A DNA stretch of 64,000 nucleotides, from NCBI GenBank assembly GCA_963849115.1, contig CAWKGK010000003.1, positions 62,001 to 126,000 of the forward strand, written 5' to 3'. The notes beneath the pieces were generated by a model that was given only the letters and a program-made list of their open reading frames with translations, ran no database searches and was not told where the DNA came from. Position numbers and translations under genes: made by a program. Positions 1 to 8,027 of the stretch are shown here, in pieces (positions within the stretch are counted from its first letter, which is position 1; every line of letters starts with the position of its first letter). The DNA comes from JACDAL01 sp963849115 (lineage in GTDB: Bacteria > Actinomycetota > CADDZG01 > WHSQ01).

Positions 1-2336
1 CGTTCATGCCCGCCGTGACGTAGCCCCACGTTAGGAAGCTCAGTCCTCTCGCCCGCCCGGGTTCGTCGCCGATCTGAGTGCATAACTCGATGACTGCCTG
101 TGCCTCCGCGATGATCTTGGCGGTGGTGTAGTCGGGTCCTTTGCGGCCCTCGATCGACGAGCGTAGCCAGCGGGCGTAGGCCTCGAAGCGGCGGTCTCCA
201 GTGCGCTGGGAGATGACCTCCGCCTCCCCCGCAAGCTGTTCGCAGCCGCTCATGTCGCGCAGGTCGATCAGCGCGTCGCCCAGTGCCGTCATTACTTCCA
301 GCGGCTTGGTATCGGCAGCTTCATAGAGCTGCTTAGCCCTGCCCATCAGGTTCTTGACGGCTTCCATGTCGTCTCGACCGTGGGCCCTGGTTCCTGCGGC
401 CGACAGCCTTTGCGCTGCGCTGTAAGCCAACTCGCGCAGGCTACTGTCGCGCGGCACCAAGTCCCTGCGCAGCCTGAATGCCTGCTCGAAATGGTATCCG
501 ATAATCTCGGCGTAATCCGAGACGCGCGGACCCAACGACTCGTCCATCCATAGCGCAAGGCGCTCATGCAGCCTTGCTCGTCGGGCCTTGGAGATCGAAC
601 GGTAGGCCGCATCTCTTATCAGCGCGTGACGAAAGCGGCAACCTCCGCCACGCGCAGGCTCGACAAACTCCTTCTTAGTGAGTGAACCGAGCTCCTTGTC
701 TGCTTCTCTTCCGAACAGATGGCGAATGCCCTCGGCCGAGATCTCGAGGCCCGCGACGGACATGCATTCGAGGGCCGTACGTTCTTGATTGTCGAGACGG
801 TCGAGGCGCGACGCAAGGATCATCTGTATGGAGGGAGCCACAGGTACGGTATCGAGCTCTGCTCCTTCGATCTCCCATTCGCCGGACCTCTTGGCGCTTC
901 CTTCGTCCACGAGCATCGAGATCGTTTGCTCGATGAACAGCGGATTACCGCCGGCCATCTCGACGACGCGACGGCGAGCGGCTGTTGAAATCGAGAGGTC
1001 TCCGGCGACTTCGACGAGCAGCTCCAGGCTGTGCTCCGGTGGCAGCGCCTTCACCATCAGGGCAGCGCGTGGTTTCAGGGGTCCAGGTAGGGTGGCGTTC
1101 GGCAATATCGGGGCGCGCAACGCAAAGCAAGAAGATCGGTGAGTCGTGCGCGCTTTCCTCTATGTGATCTATTAGCTCGAGCAGGCTCCGCTCTGCCCAA
1201 TGAAGGTCTTCGAGGATCACGACCAGCGGTTGAGAACGAGCCAGCTCCTCGAAGAGGCGTCTCACCGCCCAGAAGATTTCTTCGGGAGCGGCGCTTCCTT
1301 CTTCGGCTCCCAGCACCTGCGCGAGACGACGCGCTATCAATGAGCCCCTCCTGGAGTTCTGAAAGACGCGCCCGATCTTGGCGCGCACCGCGTCGTCGTC
1401 ATCCTCCGGTTCGATCCCGGCCGCCTGTCCAATTATCTCCTTGATGGGCCAGTAGGTGATGCCCTCTCCATAGGAGAGGCAGCGTCCGGTGAGGACGGTC
1501 GCGTGAGCTTGCACCGAGCTTGCAAACTCCGCGACTATCCGAGATTTTCCGATGCCCGGGTCGCCGAGAAGGGTCAGGAGCAGGCACCTGCTCGAACGCA
1601 CGGCGTTTTCGAAGGCGGACTGAACAGCAGCCGTCTCGAGCTCTCTGTTGACTAACCGACGGCGTAGGGAATGCAGCTCACCACTGGGGTCGTGAGGACC
1701 GTCCACCAGCCGATAGGCGAGCACCTCTCCGCTCATGCCCTTGGGATGAATCTGGATCTGCTCGGCGTCGACGAAGTCCCGGGCGAGCTGATAGGTCTCC
1801 CAACCAAAAAGGATGTCTCCGGGCTCTGCTGCCTGCTGTAGGCGGGCTGCCATCGTGGTGGCTGTGCCCACTAGCAACGGCTGACTTCCAAGCGCACGAC
1901 CGACCACCAGCTCGCCGGTGTTCACGCCGATCCGAAGCTCGAGCCTAAGCCCGTGGCTCTGATCCAGCCCCTCGTTGAGCGCGTCGAGGCGCGACCGCAT
2001 GGCCCGGGCGGCCCGCAATGCCCGCAGCGCATCGTCCTCGTAGACGACCGGCACCCCGAAGGTGGCGCGCACGGCGTCGCCGATGAACTTCTCGACCGTC
2101 CCACCATGCGTCTGGACCGAAGAGGCCATCGCCTCGAAAAAGCGAGCCAGGGTGTCTCGGTAGGACTCGGCGTCCATCTTCTGTGACAGCTCGGTCGATC
2201 CGACAAGGTCCACGAACAGCGACGTAACCGTCTTCCGGATCTCACCCGGAGCCTCGATCTCTAGGCTGGTGCCGCAGTGCGAGCAGAACCTCGCCTCGGA
2301 GGCAACCGGCTCATGGCAGCTCGGACACTTGCCCAC
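1..2336 (-). pseudogene. adenylate/guanylate cyclase-AAA ATPase signalling protein, frameshifted and cut by window edge
   Basis: The protein starts with a zinc ribbon (CPSC near residue 4, CSHC near 18), followed by a class III nucleotide cyclase domain (FVDLVGSTELS near 40, FIGDAVRATFG near 85) and a STAND/AAA ATPase with Walker A GDPGIGKS near 260 and Walker B VVILEDLHWAE. The reading frame breaks at a run of four G at 1078-1081. Removing one base restores a continuous frame (LKPRAALMVK, then GGNPLFIEQ and FRHALIRDAAY) to the window edge at 1. Family members have this long helical C-terminus, so this is one gene with a +1 insertion. It is either a true pseudogene or a sequence error. I take GTG at 2336 because the ribbon begins there; a TTG at 2432 would overlap the divergent gene's start. 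Confidence 0.75.
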
Positions 2337-2431
2337 GGATTCAGTGTAGGGAAAACCCGCTGGGCTGGGATCGTGGTTCGATCTATAGTTGCCAAGTTGG
2401 TCGAGGCCGGCAGGATCGAGGAGGAGCCTCA

Positions 2432-2971
2432 ATGGCGGAAGCCGAAGAGCAGTACCTGACCGGGTATCTCTTTGCCACCGGCACCACCGAGCCCACTCTG
2501 AGCTATGTCCAGTCCCTTGTGCAGGACGAGAGATCGGGAGTCCACTTCTTCTTTCCGCTCGTGGGGGCCTGGGATTCGATGACGGTGCTGCAAGAGGCCC
2601 CCGGTGACCTGAACGCCATTCGGCGACTGGTGACGGAACTCACCGACGGCGGAGGCGATCGCGACCGGATACATCACTTCTCGGTAGCGATCCGGCCTCT
2701 GGGCCGGATCAAGAAGCGGAAGCCCCGCCCCGTTGAGGCGCTCGTGGCGCTGAAATCCGGGGCGGGCGTTGCTCAAGCTCTGTTCGACGACCTGCAAACT
2801 CAGTTGGGCTCGCCGGACGTCGACGTGCTGGTCGAAAGGGTCAACGGCGGCTACGATCTCGTCGGCGAGCTTGCGGGACAGGACCTGGAGTCAACGCTGG
2901 GGGCCGTGGAGGAACTCCGGGCGGCGACCGGCGACCGAGCCACGATAGATGTCGCCCTCGCCGCGTTTTGA
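2432..2971 (+). CDS. hypothetical protein with two ferredoxin-like halves
   Basis: I do not recognise this 179-residue protein. It has no signal peptide or membrane segment. It appears built from two similar alpha/beta halves, about 5-90 (TGYLFATGTTEPTLSYVQ) and 103-179 (VEALVALKSGAGVAQALF), each strand-helix-strand-strand-helix-strand. This resembles a tandem Lrp/AsnC-type ligand-binding (dimeric alpha-beta barrel) fold; that is inference from pattern only. A purine-rich Shine-Dalgarno (GAGGAGGA) lies just upstream of the ATG. It is transcribed divergently from the cyclase gene, and its last codons run into a hairpin element that ends before purE. Confidence 0.7.
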   Translation: MAEAEEQYLTGYLFATGTTEPTLSYVQSLVQDERSGVHFFFPLVGAWDSMTVLQEAPGDLNAIRRLVTELTDGGGDRDRIHHFSVAIRPLGRIKKRKPRPVEALVALKSGAGVAQALFDDLQTQLGSPDVDVLVERVNGGYDLVGELAGQDLESTLGAVEELRAATGDRATIDVALAAF

Positions 2972-3005
2972 GCGCCTCTCGGCGCGGGTTTCCGCGCCCT
3001 GAGGC
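2964..3005. terminator. bidirectional terminator-like hairpin
   Basis: Between the converging 2432 gene and purE there is an outer stem GCCTC/GAGGC and an inner stem GGCGCGG/CCGCGCC with loop GTTT. The first 16 nt (2964-2979) are identical to a second hairpin element at 53269, and 31 of the first 35 nt match. Confidence 0.6.
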
Positions 3006-3020
3006 CCACAGAACCTGAGC

Positions 3021-3491
3021 TCAGAGTTTGAAGCCTTCGACCATCTGTTTCTTTAGCTCCGCCAGCTTAGAGGCCATCGCCTCATCGCCCAGCGCGAGGA
3101 TCTGACAGGCAAGCACGGCCGCGTTCTTGGCCCCGTCGATCGCCACCGTCGCCACCGGCACGCCGGGCGGCATCTGCACGCAGGAATAAAGCGCGTCCTG
3201 CCCCCCGAGGGCTTTCTGATAAAGGGGGACGCCGATCACCGGGAGGACCGTGTGGGCCGCGACCACCCCGGGAAGATGCGCCGCCATCCCGGCCCCCGCA
3301 ATGATGACTTTGAGACCCCGTTCCGAGGCGCCCGTGGCATAGGCCGCGACCCGGCCCGGGTTTCGATGCGCCGACATGACCTCGATCTCGAAGGGGACGT
3401 CGAAACGGTCGAGGACGCCGCCCGCTTTGTCCATGACCTCACGGTCTGAGTCCGAGCCCATGATGATCCCGACGATGGGGGCCGCGCTCAT
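3021..3491 (-). CDS. purE: N5-carboxyaminoimidazole ribonucleotide mutase PurE
   Basis: This 156-residue protein has the class I PurE features: MGSDSD near residue 11, which binds the phosphate, MSAHRNP near 39 with the catalytic His, and a Gly-rich segment IAGAGMAAHLPG. The enzyme moves the carboxylate of N5-CAIR to C4, giving CAIR in de novo purine synthesis. Its ATG overlaps the purD stop by 4 nt (ATGA), so it is the last gene of a purA-purD-purE unit on the minus strand and is probably translated by coupling. No purK, the usual partner that makes N5-CAIR, is in the window. Length and motifs are typical. Confidence 0.95.
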   Translation of the reverse strand: MSAAPIVGIIMGSDSDREVMDKAGGVLDRFDVPFEIEVMSAHRNPGRVAAYATGASERGLKVIIAGAGMAAHLPGVVAAHTVLPVIGVPLYQKALGGQDALYSCVQMPPGVPVATVAIDGAKNAAVLACQILALGDEAMASKLAELKKQMVEGFKL

Positions 3492-4774
3492 GCGCGTTCT
3501 TTCTCGCGTCGCTCGGCGCGCAATGCAATGTCGGTCCGCCAGTGGGCGCCCTCGAAGTGAATGCACGAGACGGCTTCGTAAGCGCGCTCCCGAGCAGTTG
3601 AGAACTCTTCTCCCAGCGCGCTCACGGCGAGCACGCGGCCCCCGCCGGTCCGAAGTTCTCCCTCTGAGAGCCGGGTGCCGGAGTGAAAGATCTCGACGCC
3701 GGCAACCGACTCGGCCTGTTCTATGCCCCCTATTACCAAGCCGGTTTCGTGGGGCCCCGGATAACCCTTCGACGCCACCACCACCGCGACGCACACATCT
3801 GCGCGGCAGTGGAGCTTCGTTCCTTCGAGCTGCCCGGTGGTGCTGGCGAGGCACAGCTCGGCGAAATCCGACTCGAGGCGAGGCAGCAGTGCCTGTGTCT
3901 CGGGGTCGCCGAAACGAGCGTTGAACTCGATGACGCGCGGCCCCCGCTCGGTCAGCGCCAGGCCCGCGTAGATGGCTCCGACAAAGGGAGTGCCTCGGGC
4001 TGCGAGTGCGGTGACCATGGATTCGATCACCTCGCCCGAAATGATGTCGGCGAGCTCGTCCGAGCACGCGGGGACAGGGCTGTACGAGCCCATGCCCCCG
4101 GTGTTCTCTCCCTTGTCACCAACGAGGGCGCGTTTGTAGTCCTGAGCCGGGGGACAGGGGAGGACCGTGCGGCCGTCGCTGAAGGCGATGACGGAGAGCT
4201 CTTCGCCGTCGAGGAACTCCTCGATGACAACGGTGCGCCCGGCGTCCCCGAAGCGGTCCCCCACCAGACGCTCCTCGACGCCCCTTACGGCCTCGGCCCA
4301 GTCCTCGGTCACTAGCACTCCCTTGCCTGCGGCGAGACCGTCCGCCTTGACGACATAAGGGGGGCCGAGGGCGTCCATGTGAGCCAGAGCGGGTGCGACC
4401 TTCCGGAAGGCCTCCCCTCGGGCGGTGGCGATTCCGGAACGTTCCATCAGCTCCTTGGCGAACGACTTCGAGCCCTCGATGCGAGCCGCCTCTCTATCGG
4501 GGCCAAACACCGGATAGCCCTTCCCCCGCAGAGCGTCTGAGACGCCCGCGACCAGCGGCGCCTCGGGACCGACCACGACGAGATCGGGCCGGCAGCGCTC
4601 GGCCAGCGAGCAAACCTCAATCGGATCGGCTGCATCGATCGGGCAGATCTCCGCGGCGCGTGCGATCCCTGGGTTGCCCGGGGCGGCGATCAGCTCGCCG
4701 ACCGCGGCCGAGCGCTGCAACGCGGTCGCCATGGCGCTCTCTCTCCCTCCCGAACCGAGCAACAACACTCTCAT
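3488..4774 (-). CDS. purD: phosphoribosylamine-glycine ligase PurD
   Basis: The 428-residue GAR synthetase joins glycine to phosphoribosylamine using ATP. The N-terminus MRVLLLGSGGRE is the standard PurD start. The ATP-grasp core shows VVKADGLAAGKGV, the substrate loop KGENTGGMGSYSPVP and the metal-binding EFNARFGDPETQ. Start and stop overlap purA and purE by 4 nt each (ATGA), which fixes the start and suggests coupled translation. The three genes cover different steps of purine synthesis (GAR formation, CAIR formation and adenylosuccinate formation). Full length, no oddities. Confidence 0.97.
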   Translation of the reverse strand: MRVLLLGSGGRESAMATALQRSAAVGELIAAPGNPGIARAAEICPIDAADPIEVCSLAERCRPDLVVVGPEAPLVAGVSDALRGKGYPVFGPDREAARIEGSKSFAKELMERSGIATARGEAFRKVAPALAHMDALGPPYVVKADGLAAGKGVLVTEDWAEAVRGVEERLVGDRFGDAGRTVVIEEFLDGEELSVIAFSDGRTVLPCPPAQDYKRALVGDKGENTGGMGSYSPVPACSDELADIISGEVIESMVTALAARGTPFVGAIYAGLALTERGPRVIEFNARFGDPETQALLPRLESDFAELCLASTTGQLEGTKLHCRADVCVAVVVASKGYPGPHETGLVIGGIEQAESVAGVEIFHSGTRLSEGELRTGGGRVLAVSALGEEFSTARERAYEAVSCIHFEGAHWRTDIALRAERREKERA

Positions 4775-6045
4775 CTGAGCTTCACAATCTGATCGCGTTC
4801 CGGTCCCACCGATGCCCACGCCGCCGGCGTTCGAACGAGCTCCTCCAAGCGCTCGAGGAAGGCGCGCGCCTGTTTGGGCAGATCGCTTGCCCGGCGGGCC
4901 TGGCCGAGTGGCCCCTCCCACCCGGGCAGGGACTCGTAGACCGGGACCGCCTTGTTGAACACCGTTTGGTTGGGCGGGAAGTCCTCGAAGCGCTCGCCCG
5001 CGTGCTCGTAGGCGCGGCAGATCTTGATGTCCTCGAAGCAAGAGAGGACGTCGAGCTTGGTGACGACCATCTCGGTGAGCGTGTTCAGGCGAGCTGCGTA
5101 GCGGGCCGCAACCGCATCGAACCAGCCACAGCGGCGCTTGCGTCCGGTGGTCGTGCCGTACTCGCCCCCGGCTTCGACCAGGATGTCGGCGTCGGCCGGG
5201 TCGGCTTCGGAGGGAAAGGGGCCGGAACCGACCCTAGTGCAGTAAGCCTTGGCGATGCCGATGATGCGAGGCAGGTCGCGCGGACCCGCTCCCGATCCGG
5301 TACAGGCGCCTCCCGCAACCGGATTGGAGGAAGTGACGAATGGATAGGTGCCGTGGTCGAGGTCGAGGAGCGCGGCCTGAGCCCCCTCAAAAAGGACCTC
5401 CTTGCCGTCATCCAGCGCTCGCTGCACGACCGCGGAGGTATCGGTGATATGGGCCGTGAGCCTTGCTCCGTACTCGAGGTAGGAGTCCTCGATCTCGCGC
5501 TTGTCGAGCGGCAGGCGTCCGTACACCCGGGTCAAGAGGAGGTTCTTCTCCTTGAGCGCAACCTCGAGCTTGGCCGAGAAGATCTTGGGGTCGAGCAGGT
5601 CCTGCACCCGCAGGCCGATGCGGGCGGCCTTGTCCGCGTAGGCAGGACCTATCCCGCGCTTCGTGGTTCCGAGCCGGTTGCGCCCCAGCCTTCGTTCCTG
5701 CACCCGGTCGAGCTCGAGGTGGTAGGGCATGATCAGGTGCGCGTTGCCGGACAACAGCAGCCTCGTTGTGTCGATGCCCCTGTTCTCGAGCGCGTCGAGT
5801 TCCTCGATCAGCACGTGAGGGTCGACGACCACTCCGGCGCCGATGACCGGGATGCAGTGGGGATAGAGGATCCCCGTGGGGACGAGGTGTAGTGCGTATT
5901 TCTCTGAGCCCACGACGATCGTGTGACCTGCGTTGTTGCCGCCCTGGTAGCGCACCACGTAGTCGGTTGCGGCGGCCAGGAGGTCGGTGACCTTGCCCTT
6001 GCCCTCGTCGCCCCATTGGATCCCTACCAGGACCGTGCCCGGCAT
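4771..6045 (-). CDS. purA: adenylosuccinate synthase PurA
   Basis: The 424-residue enzyme condenses IMP and aspartate with GTP to adenylosuccinate, the committed step to AMP. The sequence shows the P-loop variant WGDEGKGK near residue 10 with the catalytic Asp, the NNAGHT motif near 37, KRGIGPAYADK, and the GTGRKRRCGWFD-like segment (TTTGRKRRCGWFD) of the C-terminal half. It is the first gene of the purA-purD-purE unit. The 164 bp upstream of its ATG hold a repeat element rather than another gene, so its promoter must lie in or next to that repeat. Confidence 0.97.
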   Translation of the reverse strand: MPGTVLVGIQWGDEGKGKVTDLLAAATDYVVRYQGGNNAGHTIVVGSEKYALHLVPTGILYPHCIPVIGAGVVVDPHVLIEELDALENRGIDTTRLLLSGNAHLIMPYHLELDRVQERRLGRNRLGTTKRGIGPAYADKAARIGLRVQDLLDPKIFSAKLEVALKEKNLLLTRVYGRLPLDKREIEDSYLEYGARLTAHITDTSAVVQRALDDGKEVLFEGAQAALLDLDHGTYPFVTSSNPVAGGACTGSGAGPRDLPRIIGIAKAYCTRVGSGPFPSEADPADADILVEAGGEYGTTTGRKRRCGWFDAVAARYAARLNTLTEMVVTKLDVLSCFEDIKICRAYEHAGERFEDFPPNQTVFNKAVPVYESLPGWEGPLGQARRASDLPKQARAFLERLEELVRTPAAWASVGPERDQIVKLR

Positions 6046-6090
6046 CAGTGCTCCGCACCGGAAAGGCGGTCTGCACCGAGAGCGCCACTG

Positions 6091-6209
6091 CGCCCTGATC
6101 GCAAGGCGCGAGGAGCGCTGCGTACCTGGAAGGTACGTGAGCGACGATGAACGACGCGAGCGGGGATGCAGGGGCGTTCGAATGCGACCGTATTTACGGG
6201 GAGGTGCAC
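6091..6209. repeat. interspersed intergenic repeat, copy A
   Basis: This ~119-bp element matches 38766-38888. The conserved blocks are GCAAGGCGCGAGGAG (6101-6115), an inverted GTACC..GGTAC pair followed by GTGAGCGACGA, GATGCAGGG, and a final GGTGCA next to the stop of the minus-strand gene. Both copies lie between a minus-strand stop and the next minus-strand start. It contains no plausible ORF. Confidence 0.75.
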
Positions 6210-6413
6210 CTAACGCTCGATGCGGAATTTGATGCGGACTTCCGTCAGGTACTCGGTGACGGCGCCGTCCTCGACCGAGCAGGAGGTGCCCAGGATCTCC
6301 ATGGACGTGACGCCGCGGATGGTCTTGGAGGCTTCGGCGAGCGCCTGATCGGCGGCATCCCGCCACGATTTCTCCGAAACCCCGACCAGGTCGATCGTCT
6401 TGATGACCGCCAA
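6210..6413 (-). CDS. dodecin family flavin-binding protein
   Basis: Dodecins are ~70-residue proteins that form hollow dodecamers storing FMN/riboflavin or CoA. This 67-residue product has the family pattern: VIKTIDLVGVSEKSW at the N-terminus, a central helix (ADQALAEASKTIRG) and two terminal strands ending TEYLTEVRIKFRI. I choose the TTG at 6413 because it gives the normal length and has a GAAAGGGG Shine-Dalgarno 6-7 nt upstream; an ATG 18 nt further upstream (6431) is the alternative. It is followed by repeat copy A and then purA, with no sign of shared function. Confidence 0.88.
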   Translation of the reverse strand: MAVIKTIDLVGVSEKSWRDAADQALAEASKTIRGVTSMEILGTSCSVEDGAVTEYLTEVRIKFRIER

Positions 6414-6566
6414 CTGCTGCCCCTTTCGCAATCCAACTGTGCCACCGCGCCGAGATTGTATCGAGGGGGGACCTCTGCGCTCCGGAACTCCGGGCTCAGG
6501 TGGCGATAACCTGACCCCTGGAAACCATCCGAACCGAGCTTCGATCCGGTTGCCTGAAGGAGAGAC

Positions 6567-7607
6567 ATGTCAATCGATCCAATCGACCCGAACGTTTTCC
6601 AGCTCAGCGTCCTGGCGCTCCTCGCTCTGGCGGTCGTCCTCATGATCGCCGTCCTCTCGAGCCTGGGGGGGCTGCGCCGCCGGCTCGAAGAGTTGCGAGC
6701 TCGTCCGGAGGCTGCAGCGGCGCCGGCTCCTGCGATCGAGTCCGTCGACAGAGCCGAGCCCGCTCCGGCTGCAGAGGCCCGGGCCCCGGCAGAGGCGCCG
6801 GTGGCCGAGACGGTCGAACCAGAGCGCCAGAGAGCAGAGCAGGAGCCTGTGGCCGTGGAGGACGGCGAACCCGCGCCCGAGCCGGTGCAGGCTCAGACCG
6901 ATCCCGAGCCCGCGCCAGTGGCAGAGCCCGAGCCGGAGGCAGAGTCCGAGCCGGAGGCAGAGTCCGAGGCGGAGCCTGAGCCCGAGCCGGAGCTGGAGCC
7001 TGAGCCCGAGCCGGAGCCTGAGCCCGAGCCGGAGCCTGAGCCCGAGCCGGAGCCTGAGCCCGAGCCGGAGCTGGAGCCCGAGCCGGCGGGGGATCCTGTC
7101 CCCATCCACGCCGAATCAGTCCATCAGATGGCTCCCTCCACCACGATGGCGCAACAGGAGCAAGCCGACACCGCCGCCGCGAGCACCGAGCCGGAGGCCG
7201 CTGAGCCGGCCATCTGGGAACCTGCCGCCTCCGCTAGCGATGCTCCCCTGCAGCAGGGGCAGGCGAGCGCCACCGAGGCTCCGGCGGAGTCTCTCCATGC
7301 CACTGCAACCTGGGAGGCGCCTCCCGCCGCCCAACCCGCCGACCTCTCGGGCATGCCGGAGGAGCAGCCCTTCGAGCGCGGCGGCCGATGGTGGTTCAAG
7401 CGAGGACAGGAGCTGCTCGTCTATGAGGAGCAGACCGCCCAGTGGGTGCCGGCACCCGCCACCGAGATCCCCGCAGCCGAACCCGAGCCGGAGCCCGAGC
7501 CTGCGGGCCCCGCAACTCAGAGCGGTTTCTGGCGCTGTCCCTCGTGCGGCGCGGTCAACGGCTCCACGGCCGCCACCTGCAGGATGTGCTTCGCCGCACG
7601 CCCCTAG
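6567..7607 (+). CDS. membrane-anchored Pro-Glu-repeat protein with C-terminal zinc ribbon
   Basis: I do not recognise a named family. The 346 residues contain one N-terminal membrane helix (about 12-34, LSVLALLALAVVLMIAVLSS), a basic stretch, then a long Ala/Pro/Glu-rich region with a near-perfect EPEP repeat between about 115 and 170. Near 270 there is a small aromatic module (RGGRWWFKRGQELLVYEE), and the C-terminus is a four-Cys ribbon CPSC...CRMC like RanBP2-type zinc fingers. The likely topology is an anchored, extended, acidic spacer carrying a small binding head. Start: ATG with GAAGGAGAG upstream. The repeat DNA is prone to length variation. Confidence 0.8.
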   Translation: MSIDPIDPNVFQLSVLALLALAVVLMIAVLSSLGGLRRRLEELRARPEAAAAPAPAIESVDRAEPAPAAEARAPAEAPVAETVEPERQRAEQEPVAVEDGEPAPEPVQAQTDPEPAPVAEPEPEAESEPEAESEAEPEPEPELEPEPEPEPEPEPEPEPEPEPEPEPELEPEPAGDPVPIHAESVHQMAPSTTMAQQEQADTAAASTEPEAAEPAIWEPAASASDAPLQQGQASATEAPAESLHATATWEAPPAAQPADLSGMPEEQPFERGGRWWFKRGQELLVYEEQTAQWVPAPATEIPAAEPEPEPEPAGPATQSGFWRCPSCGAVNGSTAATCRMCFAARP

Positions 7608-7906
7608 GGCCTTCGGCCCGACGGAGACTCGGTGGCCGCGGCCCCCAGCCACCTCGCCGTCCCCGGCACATGGAGGTCCAGCCCCAGCGCCGTGGTGAGC
7701 AGCAGGCTTATCCACCCCAGCCCCCCCACGGCAAAACCAACCTGAGCGGCCCCCGGCGAAAGTGCTGCGGCTCCGTACAGCGCCGCCGGCCACAGCAAGC
7801 CGAAAGCTACCGACTGCAGGCCGTGGCGGCGGGTTCGTTCCCGGGAGCCGAGCAGGTAGGCGAATAGCCCGGTGACCGGAGGCAGAAGATAGGCGAGGGC
7901 GGCCAT
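7604..7906 (-). CDS. small hypothetical membrane protein
   Basis: This 100-residue protein has about three hydrophobic segments (ALAYLLPPVTGLFAYLL, SVAFGLLWPAALYGAAAL, GLGWISLLLTTALG) with an arginine-rich loop after the first. The pattern resembles the small DUF4870-like membrane proteins, but I cannot assign it firmly. It is convergent with the Pro-Glu-repeat gene, the stops overlapping by 4 bp, and divergent from the DUF255 gene across 121 bp. No function is evident. Confidence 0.6.
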   Translation of the reverse strand: MAALAYLLPPVTGLFAYLLGSRERTRRHGLQSVAFGLLWPAALYGAAALSPGAAQVGFAVGGLGWISLLLTTALGLDLHVPGTARWLGAAATESPSGRRP

Positions 7907-7950
7907 GGCGCTCGAGCCTACGGCCCTCGCCGAACACCTCCCAAGTTTTC

Positions 7951-7969
7951 TTCAGCCGCAGCCCCGCTC
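7951..7969. repeat. 19-bp intergenic sequence shared with 45241-45259
   Basis: TTCAGCCGCAGCCCCGCTC is identical at both places. It lies 58 bp upstream of the DUF255 start here and 81 bp upstream of an unrelated start at 45341, with looser similarity continuing downstream. It may be a promoter or regulator site. Confidence 0.5.
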
Positions 7970-8027
7970 CTCGGGGTCCAGCCTGACCTAAGCAGTCAAG
8001 AGGCGCGGCAAGGGTAAGGATGGAGGC

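Noticed and set aside
4393..5892. Open frame of 499 codons on the plus strand across purD and purA
   Set aside because: It is antisense to two conserved purine genes and shows no recognisable domain.
6893..7105. Short GC-rich tandem unit that might be a minisatellite or CRISPR-like array
   Set aside because: The period follows codons for Pro-Glu within one reading frame and there are no spacers.
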